Shown piece by piece: positions 1 through 11,250 of a stretch of DNA of 64,000 nucleotides. The notes under the pieces are model-generated. The model had not been told where the DNA came from and ran no database searches. It saw nothing but the letters and a program-made list of their open reading frames with translations. Position 1 is the stretch's first letter; each line of letters begins with the position of its first letter. The position numbers and the translations under genes were made by a program. The DNA lies in NCBI GenBank assembly GCA_946122785.1, contig CAMGYJ010000011.1:11160001-11224000 (forward strand), written 5' to 3'. Origin of the DNA: Linum tenue. Taxonomy: Eukaryota > Streptophyta > Magnoliopsida > Malpighiales > Linaceae.

Positions 1-2330
1 TTTTGCTACCGGGTCATGGCTTTTGGGCTGAAGAACGCGGGCGCCACCTATCAAAGGATGGTCAACAGTGTCTTCCGTCAGCAAATTGGTCGAAATGTGG
101 AGGCCTACGTGGATGATTTGATAGTCAAAAGTCGAAGACGTGAAGATCACCTGGAAGACTGGAAAAAATCCCACTGTACACATGTTTTTTAAAAAAATTC
201 TCAAAATGCACATGTTATGAAAAAAATTCCCAATCTACGCATGTTTGGGCCTTCACCGCGTCTGACCAAGGCGGTGATTGAATCACCGCGTTAGACGAAA
301 ACGGTGATTGCATCACCGCCTTAGACAAAAACGGTGATTGCATCACCGCTGTAGAGAAACGCGGTGAATGCATCACCGCGTTAGAGGAAAACGGTGAAGG
401 CCTGGTGAAGGCCTGACCTACGTCAAATCTTAAAAAAAACGTAACTTTTTTGCTCGGTTATCCGATCGTGATGAAATTTTTTTTGATTCCGCATAGTTTT
501 TCGAGACGAAGGCGGGACCAAACCGCCTACGGCAGTTTGCGGCTTGCAAGATCTCGAAAATCTATGTGGAATCAAAAAAAATTTCACCACGATCGGATAA
601 CCGAGCACAAAGTTACGTTTTTTTAAAGATTCGACGCAGGTCAGGCCTTCACCGCGGCCGTCGAACGCGGTGAAGCTATCACCGTTTTTGTCTACAGCGG
701 TGATGCAATCACCGTTTTTCTCTAACGCGGTGATTGCATCACCGCCCTTGTTTAACGAGGTGAAGCAATCACCGCCTTAGTCTGACGCGGTGAAGACCCA
801 AACATGCGTAGTTTGGGAATTTTTTTCATAACATGTGTATTTTGAGAATTTTTCTTAAAAACATGTGTACAGTGGGATTTTTTCCTGGAAGACTTGCGGG
901 AGACATTCCAAGCCATGCGGGCGCACAGGCTCCGTCTCAACCCACTTAAGTGCGTATTTGGTGCGGAAGCAGGAAAGTTCTTGGGATTCATGATCACCAA
1001 GCGGGGCATTGAGGCCAACCCGAAGCAGGTGGACGCCATTCTCAAGCTGAACTCACCAAAGACCCCCAAGGAGGTGCAAGGCTTGGCAGGGAGGTTGGCA
1101 GCCCTGGGGCGTTTCATCCCCCGATCCGCGGACAAGGCCGCCCCTTTCTTTCGGACGCTCAAGAAGGCAGTACGTTTTCAATGGACTACTGAGTGCGACG
1201 CAGCGTTCGAAGAACTGAAGCAACTCCTAGCCGCCCCAACTGTAATGACGGCGCCCAAAGCAGGGGAGGCGTTGTATCTTTACATCGGCGTCTCGGAAGT
1301 CTCAGTAAGTGCTGTGCTCGTCTCAAGGGAAGCCCAATCGGGGGAAGAAAGGCCGGTATACTACGTCAGCCGCACCATGGTCGCCCATGAAAGACGATAT
1401 GCTCCTATAGAGAAGGCCGCCTTGGCGGTGGTGATGGCGGCAACCAAACTAAGGCCCTACTTCTAGGCGCACACCATCGTAGTGCTCACCAACCTTCCGT
1501 TGAAGTCTACCTTGGGGTTAATGGATGTGGCTGGGCGCCTAGTCAAGTGGGCAGTTCAGCTAAGTGAGTTTGACATCCAGTTTGCGCCCCGACCGGCGAT
1601 AAAGGCCCAGGTCTTAGCCGATTTCATAGCTGATGGAGTAGCAGAGTCAGAGAAAGGCGCGGATGACTGTTGGCAGGTGCAAGTGGATGGGGCGGCCAGC
1701 CGCAACGGCGCTGGAGCAGGCATCGTAATGATAAGCCCTGGCGGCGCGATGCACGAAGTCGCGTTGCGGTTTGTGACACTAAAAACAAACAACGCCGTGG
1801 AATACGAAGCGGTTATCGCCGGCATGAGTATGGTCAAAGAGCTGGGCACCAACAAAGTTCAGATCAGGTCCGACTCCACCCTTGTCGTCAACCAACTTAA
1901 CGGAGTCTTCGAGGTGAAAGAGGAGGCGCTGGAGGGATACGTGCGAAGGGTGCGAGAGCTGGGAGCTTGGTTCGGAGAGATCACTTTCATTCACGTCCCG
2001 CGGGAGGAAAATGCCCATGCAGACGCTTTATCCAAGCTGGCAACCGCAGTGGATTTTGCGGACGAACGAAAGGTCATAGTCACCACGGAGGCACCTCATG
2101 AACACCTAGTCGCCAGCCTAACAAGTGGGGGCGCCATTGCCGGATGGATGGCGCCGATCGTACTATTCCTTACTCAAGGCGTGGTGCCAGACGACCCGAA
2201 GGAGGCTTGGCGCCTCCGCCAAAAACCGGCTCGATGTTCCATAATAGCGGGGCAATTGTACAAAAGATCTCATACAGGAACATACTTGAGGTGTCTTGAC
2301 GAGGAGGAAAGTAGGGGGCAATTGAGGAAG
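1..2330 (+). pseudogene. pol: Tat pol: RT, RNase H and archaeal-type RNase H (split)
   Basis: Bases 1-160 encode the RT core, including FCYRVMAFGLKNAGATYQRM and the catalytic box YVDDLIVKS. The frame stops at a 725-bp insertion (161-885) and resumes at 886-895 with the RT thumb (LRLNPLKCVFG, FLGFMITKRGIE). A first RNase H follows; its usual catalytic start reads LYLYIGVSE, so it is probably inactive, as is usual in Tat. An in-frame TAG lies at 1464-1466. The second RNase H begins near 1675 (QVQVDGAASRNGAG), with NNAVEYEAV, IRSDSTLVVNQ and ENAHADALSKLA supplying its acidic residues. A frameshift near 2330 moves the integrase to another frame. Confidence 0.88.
161..885. mobile_element. Non-autonomous MULE, near-complete hairpin
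   Basis: The element starts GGAAAAAATCCCACTG and ends with its inverse complement, CAGTGGGATTTTTTCC. It is flanked by a 9-bp direct repeat TGGAAGACT at 152-160 and 886-894, the target-site size of Mutator-like elements. Both arms are about 340 bp, so nearly the whole element is an inverted repeat around a short centre near 500-545. Each arm holds degenerate tandem copies of a roughly 30-bp motif built on CACCGCGTTAGAC and ACGGTGATTGCATC. It has no coding capacity. Removing the element and one duplication restores the RT frame (..LEDLRETF..). Confidence 0.9.
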
Positions 2331-3388
2331 TGCATGGTGGAACGTGTGGCATGCACGCGGGTGCACGAAGTCTGGAGAAAACACTGTTGCGACAGGGATT
2401 TTATTGGCCAACAATGAGACGAGATGCAAAGGCACACGTGAGCGCCTGCCACCAGTGCCAGATTCATGCAAACGATATCCACATCCCAGCGGCACCCATG
2501 CAAGGCAACGTAGGCGCCTGTCCATTCGCCCAATGGGGCATGGATCTCTTAGGCTCATTTACCAAGGCGCCCGGACAGATGAAATACTTGATAGTGGCAG
2601 TTGACTACTTCTCCAAATGGGTAGAGGCGGAACCTTTAGCCATTATCACAGAAGCCCAGGTGTGAAATTTTATCAGGAAGAATATATTCACTCGGTTCGG
2701 CTTGCCTGAGTCCATTGTCACAGATCATGGGAAGCAGTTCGACTGCAAGAAGTTCGTGGAGTTCTGTGATGACAACGGGGTGGTGTTGCGATTCTCTTCG
2801 GTGGCCTACCCACAAGCAAACGGGCAAGCGGAGGCAACCAACAAAAGTATCATTCATGGCTTACACACCCGGTTGGCGGGCGCCAAGGGTAGATGGGTGG
2901 AGGAGCTGCCAAGTGTGTTGTGGGCGCATCGCACGACCTACAAAACCGCCACAGGAGAAACACCCTTCGCCTTGACTTATGGAAGCGATGCCGTCATTCC
3001 CGTGGAAATCAACACCCCAAGTTACCTCGTTGTCCAGTACGATCCAAGTGGCAATGACGAGGAACGATCCAATGACTTAGACATGGCGGACGAAGTGAGG
3101 GAGGTGGCAGCAATCCGCTTGGAAAAGATGAAGAGGCAGGTGGCCCGATAGTACAACAAGAAGATGCGTGCCCATGGAATCACCGAGGGCGCCATAGTCC
3201 TCGAACGTGACTTTCGCCCAGATGCCCACGAGGGGAAGTTAGCACCAAAATGGAAAGGCTCATATCGAGTTCGAGAGGTAGTAGGACCCAGTACGTTCAA
3301 GTTAGAGCATACTGATGGCCGAGTGGTGAAACGAACATGGAATGCTCAAAACTTGCGACTTTACTGTGCGGGCGCCACACCTATGTAG
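2330..3388 (+). pseudogene. Tat integrase
   Basis: The zinc-binding region has HGGTCGMHAGARSLEK followed by CHQCQ (about 2333-2460). The catalytic triad is visible as D in VAVDYFSKW (about 2603), D in VTDHGKQF (about 2723) and E in ANGQAEATNKS (about 2830). The C-terminal part has the WVEELPSVLWAHRTT block and a GSYRVREV segment, ending at 3388. In-frame stops TGA at 2663-2665 and TAG at 3149-3151 make it non-functional. The frame differs by one step from the RNase H frame, so a frameshift lies near 2330. Confidence 0.85.
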
Positions 3389-3886
3389 GCACCTCAATTT
3401 GTCAAGGCTTAGAAAGGGGACGAGGTGGCCGTAGTCGAAAGTGTTCGTTTATGTCAAAGACAAGTATGTAGGTGTGTTTGTGTTGTGACTAAAGAGCCCG
3501 AGAAATAGCGTCGTATTGTGTCCAAAGCGCCCGTTTTCTAGCGCCCCAATAGTGACTTCGTGTTTGTTCTTATCATTTCGTATGACGCAAAAGCGCCCTA
3601 ATCTCGCGCCCAGTAATTTCGAGTTAGTTAAAGCGCCCCGTTTTGCGCCCATTAATTGCGAAAGCATACCAATATTGCGCCCTAAGATGGAACACTAATG
3701 CGCCCGACTTTGCGCCCAATAACCACAAAAGCGCCCTCATTTTTTGCGCCCCTATAGGTCCGACCTAAGTTGGGTAAACGATTCAAAGGCCCCAAAATGC
3801 GATGCAATGACTAAAGGAAACGTCTTTATATATATATATAAGAAATAAAAATAAAAACATAAATAATACAGCAGAGTTCTACTCAA
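3389..3886. other. Pol-antisense ORF spacer
   Basis: Between the end of integrase and the tail of the antisense ORF lies non-coding sequence with many dispersed GCGCCC words and a short (TA)n run at about 3827-3840. I see no gene. It probably contains the 3' flank of the antisense transcript. Confidence 0.6.
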
Positions 3887-3900
3887 ATGGCGCTCGTTCT

Positions 3901-6377
3901 TCACTCTACGCCAGAATTGGCATCTCCAGCACTAGGCGCCTTTGGAGAAGGTGAAGCAGGGACAGACCCACTAGGAGGCGCACCAGCAGCAGGCGGCTCG
4001 GGCGCCCCTCCCGTTCCGCGGGGAGTCTCTAGCTCCCCGATCACATACTCGGCCATCTCCGTAAGATCCCAAGTATGGTCGGGGTGATCCTTCATCAACT
4101 TCACTCTCAAAATATCGAGGCCGACCAAGATGGCGTTGGCGCACATCCCTTTTCCAGCCAAAGACTCCTCGAAGGTGTCTAAAGAATGGCGCAATGTGGC
4201 AATTTCTGCCCTGGCCTCCTTCAAGGACTTCTTGCTCTCCTTGCAGGCGTCTTGCCACCTCTTCTTCTCCTCCTTGAGGATGTCAATCTCGCTGGCTTGG
4301 GCGTTCGCCTCCTGCGCCAACGCCTCCTTCTCGGCCTGCAGGTCCGCCATTTTCCTGCGCTCGTCGTCCAAGGCGCCCTGCAGTAGCGACACCTCTAGGA
4401 CCGCGTTTACCTGCGCCTCCTCGCTTTCCTTCGCCAACTGCTCGCGACGCGCCATCGCATTCTCCAGATCGTGCTTCATGGAGGCAGCAGAGGTATAGGC
4501 TTCGAGCGCCTCTCGGGTCTTGTCATTGAGGCGCCGGGCGCCCCTTTCCGCAAAAAGGAGGATCTACAAACACCAAGTAAGAAAGATGAACACTTGTACG
4601 AAAGGCAAGGCAATTCCACAAATAGAGGAAAACAAAGATAAGAGTAAATACCTTGGCGCCCACTTGGGCCAGCTCGGCAAAGAGGTGATCCCCATTCACC
4701 TCCGATGGCACTTGCCACTTCTTGGCAGCCGTAATCGCCAACCCCATGGCGCACGATCGACGACAACCAAGGGAGAGCACGACAGGTCGATGCGCCCAAC
4801 GTCCGAGCGGCGCGGCTGAAAAATAGGAGGGCGCCCATCGGGGCCCACATAGCGCCCTTCCTCGTTAAGGTGGTACTGGGCGCCTTCCCTACCACCCGAC
4901 GCCTCGACGCCTTCTTTCTCCTTCCCCCTGTCAGCATTCTTGCTGGCATGGGTCAAAGGGGAACCAGCTCGTTTCCCCCGATGAACCAGGGGTTCAGCCT
5001 CTTCTTCCCCGGAGGTAACCTCCTGCTCCGCAGGTTCGGCATTAGGCGCTCGTTCTTCAGCCTCCTCTTCAACCTCCGGGGCAGAAGACGCCACACTGGC
5101 AGTCTTCGTATGGAGGGCACCCCCCTTCACGACCCTCTTCTTCTTCTTTGGCTTGGGAGGAGGCGCCTGTGTTTGTGTGGTAGCTGGCTCGGGCGCCTGT
5201 GGTTGAGTTGAAGCGGGTGCCCCCCGTCATAGCCGCAAGCCGACTCTTCATCAGCTTGGCGAGGCTGCTAAAGTCCGACCCTGCACATTTTCAAAGGATC
5301 AGCTCGCGTCAAAAAGCAAAAAATAGCACAAGTCACAACATAATTACACGTATAACATCTAGGCGCCTACAAACCATCATTATAATACGCCTCCAGAATA
5401 GGGGGGCGATTCGCAGTGATACGCAGATCCACTCTCTGCCCGCAAATTAGGCGGGCGCCAACCGTCTCCGATTGAGACACACAACGGGCGTGTTAAATTC
5501 TTCGACGCGCCCCAAATCCCACCGCCTCAAGAAGGCGCCTCCACTCTCAAAGAAAGAGTCCCAGTAGGCCTTCATGAAGAAAAATCCATCGAACCAGCGA
5601 CGCCCCAACTTCGGACACCGGTCAACGAAGTGAAACGGGCGTTTCTTCCTCTTCTGAAGTGATAAACAGTTGTCGAGGGGCTCCATCTTGAAAAAATACC
5701 GAAACAAGTTGAAGGTGGGCTCCACGTTGTGTTCCCGGCACCTTAACTTGAACAGGATCACGATCACAATGACCGAGGGGGACAGGCGCCCCAGTGGACA
5801 ACCACAGGTCGTCAGGATGCCCTCCATAATGTGGTTGAGGGGAAACCGCAATCTGAAGCAACCCCGATCCACTTTGGCCCACAGACGCCTACTCGCGAAA
5901 TGGCAGACGGAGGCGCATACCACCAATCACGCGGGAGTTGGAGGCTGGTCACTAGCTCATGGACACGGGCCAAGGTGACGGTGGATGTATGCTTGGGCCC
6001 GGCCACGTCAAAGGACAACTGGGACGTCTCCGTCGGAAGATGGTCGGGTGGAAAAGAGTTCTCCCATGTTGAGATCTTGTAGGACCCGTCCGTGGGCATG
6101 AAACCCGGAGTTGAGGCGCTCGAAGGTCCAGCTGACGAAGAAGCAGGCGCCATCTCTAAACCAACAAACGACCCAGGCGCAATGTGGACGCGGAGTAAGT
6201 GACGCCCTACCCTAGAGTACTAGAATAAACTAATAAAAAGCAACTAGTGATAGAAGATTTCTTACCGCTTTGAGTCGGACGCCTAGCTTCACCGCCTGAT
6301 CCCGAGGCGCCTGCACCAGAAGCACCAGCGCCCGGGGCGCCTTGTCCGGAAGTTTTGTTTTGTTGTGGTGAAGACAT
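3901..6377 (-). pseudogene. Antisense ORF of the Tat element (gypsy-type transposon protein), spliced and decayed
   Basis: On the strand opposite pol, an ATG at 6377 opens MSSPQQNKTSGQGAPG; exon 1 is 6266-6377 with a GTAAG donor. Exon 2 starts at 6155 after TTTAG and keeps the frame. About residue 120 comes a segment of the type LRFPLNHIMEGILTTCGC followed by a hydrophobic stretch and NVEPTFNLFRYFF, resembling the Pfam family 'putative gypsy type transposon' (Transposase_28). Further exons hold an acidic region (about 4700-5280) and a coiled coil with a Pro/Ala-rich tail ending at a TGA at 3901. A frameshift near 5890 separates the pieces. The function of these antisense proteins is unknown. 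That introns join the pieces is inferred from splice-like sites. Confidence 0.7.
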
Positions 6378-7078
6378 TCTCGACGGACACGGAGAAAGAA
6401 TGTGACGATTGCAAAGTCTGACAGGAGAGAGGGCAGAGCAGAATCTAGAGAGAGGTCAGAGCGAAGTCTTAGAGAGAAGTCAAATGGAAGAAAGTGACAG
6501 GAATCACAACGGGCGCAGTCTTAGAGAGGAGGACCCCAGCCGAGTATCGCGCCGCGCGCCACGTGTTAACACCAAGGCCGAGCTTTTCAGCTTCCCCCAC
6601 CTTTTCACTTTTTTGAAAATTCCAAAATTCGAATTTCGAATTTACGTGCCAATATCACGGGCGGACTTTTGAGCTTCCCCTACTCTTTCCTTTTTTGGGA
6701 AATTTCCAAAATTCCAATTTGAATTTTCTTTTAATTCGAAATTTCAAATTTCCCTGGCAAGCAAAGCGTGGGGCCCACGTCAAAACCCCCCGTGAGGGGG
6801 GCGTAAGGGTTAGGGACGTCCATCACAGAGAACTCCATGAAGAGGCGCCCAGGAATCACAAAGAGGAAGCACACAAAGCAGGGAACATCAACAAAGGCGG
6901 GCATCCACAAGCGAAGAATGGTTGGTGAGGGCGCTCACAAACCTCGAAGAGAATAAAAATACAATAGAGGGCGCCATAGAAAGCAGGCGCCTACAAAGAA
7001 AGAGGATATAAGGCCGCGACAAGAGAATCAGTCAGGCGCTCAAGGGTGAAACCATGAGCACCTGACTGGGGGGACAAT
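6378..7078. other. Antisense ORF upstream region and polypurine tract
   Basis: Non-coding sequence between the antisense ORF start and the 3' LTR. A related block recurs at about 6590-6670 and 6680-6760 (CTTTTCACTTTTTTG-like text followed by AATTCGAATTTCG-like text). A G-rich tract, ACTGGGGGGACAAT at 7065-7078, directly precedes the LTR and fits a gypsy polypurine tract. Confidence 0.65.
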
Positions 7079-7231
7079 TGTTGGGGGTACTACCCATCAA
7101 CTAGGGATCTGGCCCCCCAGGCAACAGGATTGGGGGGCAAGGCCCAAAAATGGTTCTGAGAAATACCTCAAGGCCCAAACAAGAGGAAGGGCGCATGAGG
7201 ACAAAACGCTAAAGGCCAAGGAAGACCAGGC

Positions 7232-7409
7232 TGTCAGGTGGTCCTTAGCCTACGGGCGCCTGTCACGCGTCAGAAGCCTGACAAGGCAGTTGTGATATCA
7301 GGCAAAGAAAGTACAGAGCATGTCAGGTGGTCCTTAGCCTGTGGGCGCCTGTCACGCGTCAGAAGCCTGACAAGGCAGTTGAGATATCTGACAAAGAGAG
7401 TACAAAGCA
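7232..7409 (+). repeat. 89-bp tandem duplication in LTR U3
   Basis: Two head-to-tail copies (7232-7320 and 7321-7409) starting TGTCAGGTGGTCCTTAGCCT, differing at only a few bases. They lie just upstream of the TATA box, where retroelement enhancer repeats usually sit. Confidence 0.9.
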
Positions 7410-7457
7410 TTAAATGAGGACGGTGACGTGGAGGAGATCAACCTCGGGCTCGGTGAG

Positions 7458-7465
7458 TATAAATA
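7458..7465 (+). promoter_or_regulatory. TATA box of the LTR promoter
   Basis: GAGTATAAATAGGGGC lies in the second half of the LTR, downstream of the U3 duplication. Position and sequence fit the Pol II TATA box of the retroelement. Confidence 0.7.
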
Positions 7466-7662
7466 GGGGCAGTTGGTAGCATTTACACAGGTTGGACTCT
7501 CTCGCTAGAATTCCTACTTTGAGACTTTTTTCCTCTCTAAGGAACTAACTTGGGCGTCGGAGGATTAACGGGCGCAGGCGCCCTCCTCTTCGCTCGTGTG
7601 TGTAGGCAGGCGCCAGTCGAAAGGAGGTTCCAGGAGCATCGGCGGATATCGTGGCACAAACA

Positions 7663-8243
7663 GGTTCCCTTCTATGCCAAAAAATAAAAAAATTGGTTCT
7701 CTTATTTCTCAATTTGCATGATGAATGAATTGGTCCAACATCACATAAAAATTAAAAAGAAATGGTCTTATCCACGATGACTTAAATTGACGTCTTTTAG
7801 AATTGAATTTCGGTTGGATATGTGGAGTGAGCATTATGTGCTGGTATAACCGTTTGTCGGGACGAGGATGTGAATGACAATCGTAAATCTCACCTGGTAT
7901 GGAAGGAGTCTGGATTTAGAGATGGAAAATGAGGAAGATAATATATTTAGAGCAATCGTGAATCGTTCCTCTCTGCTATAGGCTATAGCTGGATTATATA
8001 AAAAAATCTAAAATGATCATTAAAATATGTAAAAGAAATTAGTAGGAACGATAATAATTATTGATAAGGATAGAAATCAATAAATTAAAGAAAATAACAA
8101 TTACTCTCAATCGACGGTAATTTGATTTCGAAAATTAGAAATATTGCACTATATAGATAAAAATAAATGAAATTGAAAATCGATATAGACATAAATGAAT
8201 GAGATTGAAAATCGAGACACGTAAAAGAGGATAAGGAAGTAGC
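7663..8243. other. AT-rich spacer between two retroelements
   Basis: AT-rich sequence without an open frame or repeat that I can identify. A short repeated phrase of the type AAATGAATGAGATTGAAAATCGA occurs near 8165-8215. Confidence 0.5.
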
Positions 8244-8840
8244 TGTTATGAAACTAATGAAAATATAAACAACTACAAGAGAAGATTAGAGAGGGAAAGA
8301 CACAAGAGAAAAGAGGGGAAGGGTTCTTCTTATTCATTCTTCACTTTTGAATTTTGATACAATGGTGTGCTATATTTATAGGTACACTTTGGTAACCACT
8401 ACATCAATGCATATGAATGAGAGATAATGATGTAGAAATAGGGGTTACATGTAACTTCCAAGTGAGCATCTAATGTGGTAGGTCATTGGTCATCCATATA
8501 TCAATATTTACATAATACTCCCCCTTGGATGACCACTAGATTGCATTATGCTATCTCATACTGCCTCGTTAAAAACCTTACCAGGAAAACCCATTGGGAA
8601 AAAATCATGGTTAAGGGAAAAAGAGTGCAGTGCGTATATGCTCCCCCTCATGACCACATCACTTCAGATTATTGAGTCGTTGAACTCAAATTTCACGAAC
8701 AACTTTTAGAAAGATTGTTGTCGGGAGTGAGTTAGTGAACAATCTTCTAGATTGTCAATTTGATGTATGATCTTTAGATTTTCTTCATACATGATCGTCA
8801 TGATCATTTCCTTTAGAGTATCCAACAAGGATATCCAACA
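8244..8840 (-). repeat. 3' LTR of the copia element
   Basis: Read on the minus strand it starts TGTTGGATATCC and ends TTTCATAACA, so TGTT and AACA form the inverted ends. It contains the CTCCCCCTTGGATGACC and TGCTCCCCCTCATG blocks common in plant copia LTRs. Length is 597 bp. A second partial copy of its 5' end (GAGTATCCAACAAGGATATC) lies at about 8904-8925 and marks a rearrangement. Confidence 0.85.
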
Positions 8841-9119
8841 TTGACCATTCTAATTACAGCTCCTTTTCTTCATGCGCTCTTTCATAAACATTTTTTTTAT
8901 AATAGAGTATCCAACAAGGATATCAAATTTAGTTGGAGCATTCACAGCTAGTATATATGACTTGGACACTTTGTATGGTCAGTAAAGACATTTGATAGTT
9001 GGTAATGATAATTCATCTTATGAACTTCAGATTCATGTTTCTTAATTTGAAGATCAATACTAGATATAATGATAACTCATTCCAACTCATCTTTTTGTCT
9101 AGCTGTTTTTTTTTCTCCC

Positions 9120-9800
9120 CCTTAATGTTGGAAAAGTAATCCATCAAAACAATAATTTCGCAAACAAATTTCCCATTTGGGATTCATACCCAACACAAAT
9201 TCTCAATTTCCAACGAGAATCAACTTAAGATACCGTGGTGGAGCAATTGGGATGTATGCGGCACACCCTAGTATTCTCATATGAGAAATGTTAGGTTTCT
9301 TACAAAAACCATTTGTAAAAGGGGGGAACTTATGATAACTTGTTGGTTAGATGTGAACCAATACTATCACTTGTCAGCTAGCATGTCCTCGACAAGAGAC
9401 CAGAAGGCTCAGTTTGTTCTCTTAAGCAAAGTGATGTTTGCTGGATAACCATCAAAATGTATCCATAGTGAGACAACCAATCTCGCAAACATCGGGTTGC
9501 GATTAGATAAAATACATTTGATGCAGCAACCCATAAAATATACAAATGATCCACATGGCTGATGTATTGTTCTGCATACACGTCCATAAAATCTCAAGAG
9601 ATTTGTCAACTCTTATACAAGCGATGATCAATTGTTCTATTCTCCTTGAGAACAAACATGACATAATAACTCTTTTAGTTGAAGAGTTCTTTGACTTCCC
9701 ATATGATGTTCTCGTGAATTCTCAAAGAACTTTTTTTTTTCACATCAAGATCCAAGATGGTCTAACCGGACCAACCAATTATCAAGTTATCAAATCTTGT
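9120..9800 (-). pseudogene. Copia integrase remnant
   Basis: The minus strand, read in shifting frames with many stops, gives CHVCSQGE, then GRVCRTIHQPCGSFVYFM, then RNPMFARLV and FDGYPANI. These line up with the plant copia block that includes CxxCSQGK, GDICGPIHPPCGPFRYFM and FARLLAQIIRLRAQFPDYPIK. A later stretch near 9210-9290 (GVPHTSQLLHH) fits the FGCAVYVPIAPP region. It is fully decayed. Confidence 0.7.
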
Positions 9801-10706
9801 AAGCTTCTGGTTTACACTTTTATGTGTACTGATAGTACTAATATAGTACATATTTGTGATGCAAATATTAGTTTTACTATTTTCTTGATAAGATATTCAT
9901 TTTATGAATATCCTTTTAATTGGGTAATGCATTATCACTAGGTAGTTTGGTTCCTTCAGGCCACAAAATTAGCTCCCTTTAAAGCTTTATCATATTTTGT
10001 ACCATATTCCACCCTTCCGGGGACTTATGATTTGATGCATTCTTAGTAAACACAAATTCATAGTGAATATCATCACAAATTGTTATCACGAGTATATAAT
10101 TTAGTTACTTCAAGCAATCAAACATAAGCTCTTCGGAAGCTTTTTCTGATTTATGTACTCTACCATATAGTTTATATGGAATTTTTCTAACAATCATACT
10201 TTACAAAAACATACTAAAAGTAATAAATGAGAATATTTCAAACTTAAGATGAAAATGATGAATTTATAAAGTTAATTGTTCTAGATAAATGTTATCAAAT
10301 TAAAGTATGCATGAAAATAGCGTCACAATAAAACATAAAAGAAATAAGAATCATAATACCACAATTCTGAAAAATAAATAAGATTTATTTGGAACAATAC
10401 CATCACTAACTAGGTGATTTTAAATTTATATATGCGTTTTATTATACATTATAATGTACAACAGGTACATTATGTTATCATGACTTTGATAATGCAATTG
10501 TGGTGTCATCCTTATTTATAGTTCTCCTTTTACTCCTCTTTTCTCACTTCTAGTGAAAAGATCCAAACAATATATTTACCATATATATAATTATGTTTAT
10601 AGTTTCATTCACTTCAGGGAATAGATTGTTTCATTCACTTCTGGGAATGAAAATGTCTCAAGTGCAATATCATTTTCATCTTTAATGGAGAATATACCAA
10701 CTTATA

Positions 10707-10958
10707 TTACAAAAAATATATTCCATAATATTGATATTGCATGAGCATATTTGAATTTGCTCTTCTCTTTGATTCTTGGTAGAATAAAGTCTTTTGCGTA
10801 CAACGGGTACGAGACAAACTCACTTTTCCATTACAATGGTAACATACAAAACCAATATTCTTATTACCATGTTCTTTTCTTTCTTTGCCCTTGAATTCTT
10901 CAATTTCCACTTCTGGGGAATATATGAGCTCTTGGAACTTGCATTTTCCACATATCAA
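10707..10958 (-). pseudogene. gag: Copia gag zinc-knuckle fragment
   Basis: The frame contains CYHCNGKVSLSRTRCTQK, a degenerate CCHC knuckle in which the last Cys and the His are out of register. It is followed by LFYQESKRRANSNM, resembling the LVELYQASLKEKGKN-type sequence downstream of the knuckle in plant copia Gag. Its position about 300 bp inside the 5' LTR is short for a complete gag, so the N-terminal part is largely gone. Confidence 0.65.
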
Positions 10959-11250
10959 TGTATGATGGATAAGAATAGGATAACACTGAGAACTGAGAAA
11001 TTAACTCATCACTTATATTACTTTTCTTGTTAATCCAAATAGATTGACGTGATAAAATATCAATGGATACAAGAAAAGAGTAGCACACATCTTGATATAT
11101 TGGAATGAGATAATCTCAACACAAATAAGACAATAAGATAAAAAAGGATATAAGATTTACATACCTTGATCATATTGTGATCTTACTTCAATATCTTAGA
11201 TATTGTGATCTTAGCAATGATAATTTTGGCAGAGCTTCGTGCTGATAACG

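Larger units (their letters stand above)
1..7662 (+). mobile_element. Ty3/gypsy element, Tat lineage, 3' part
   Basis: The window opens inside the reverse transcriptase of a gypsy element. In order it shows RT, degenerate RNase H, a second (archaeal-type) RNase H, integrase, an antisense ORF on the minus strand, a polypurine tract and a 3' LTR. A second RNase H plus an antisense ORF between pol and the 3' LTR is known for the plant Tat lineage (Retand-like elements). The 5' LTR, gag and protease lie outside the window. The element is dead: pol has stops and a frameshift, and a MULE interrupts it. Confidence 0.85.
7079..7662 (+). repeat. 3' LTR of Tat element 1
   Basis: Starts TGTTGGGGGTAC right after the polypurine tract and ends GGCACAAACA, giving TG...CA ends and 584 bp. 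U3 contains an 89-bp tandem duplication and a TATA box. The right edge is inferred from the CA end and loss of element-like sequence, since the 5' LTR is not in the window. Confidence 0.75.

Noticed and set aside
161..885. CRISPR-like appearance of regularly spaced repeats (CACCGCGTTAGAC motif)
   Set aside because: The repeats are degenerate, lie in inverted arms of a transposon and have no unique spacers; the genome is a plant.
752..1162. Minus-strand frame of 136 codons
   Set aside because: It crosses the MULE/retrotransposon junction and is a shadow of the RT frame.
9546..9941. Plus-strand frame of 131 codons inside the copia element
   Set aside because: The minus strand of the same interval shows copia integrase blocks, so this is an antisense coincidence.
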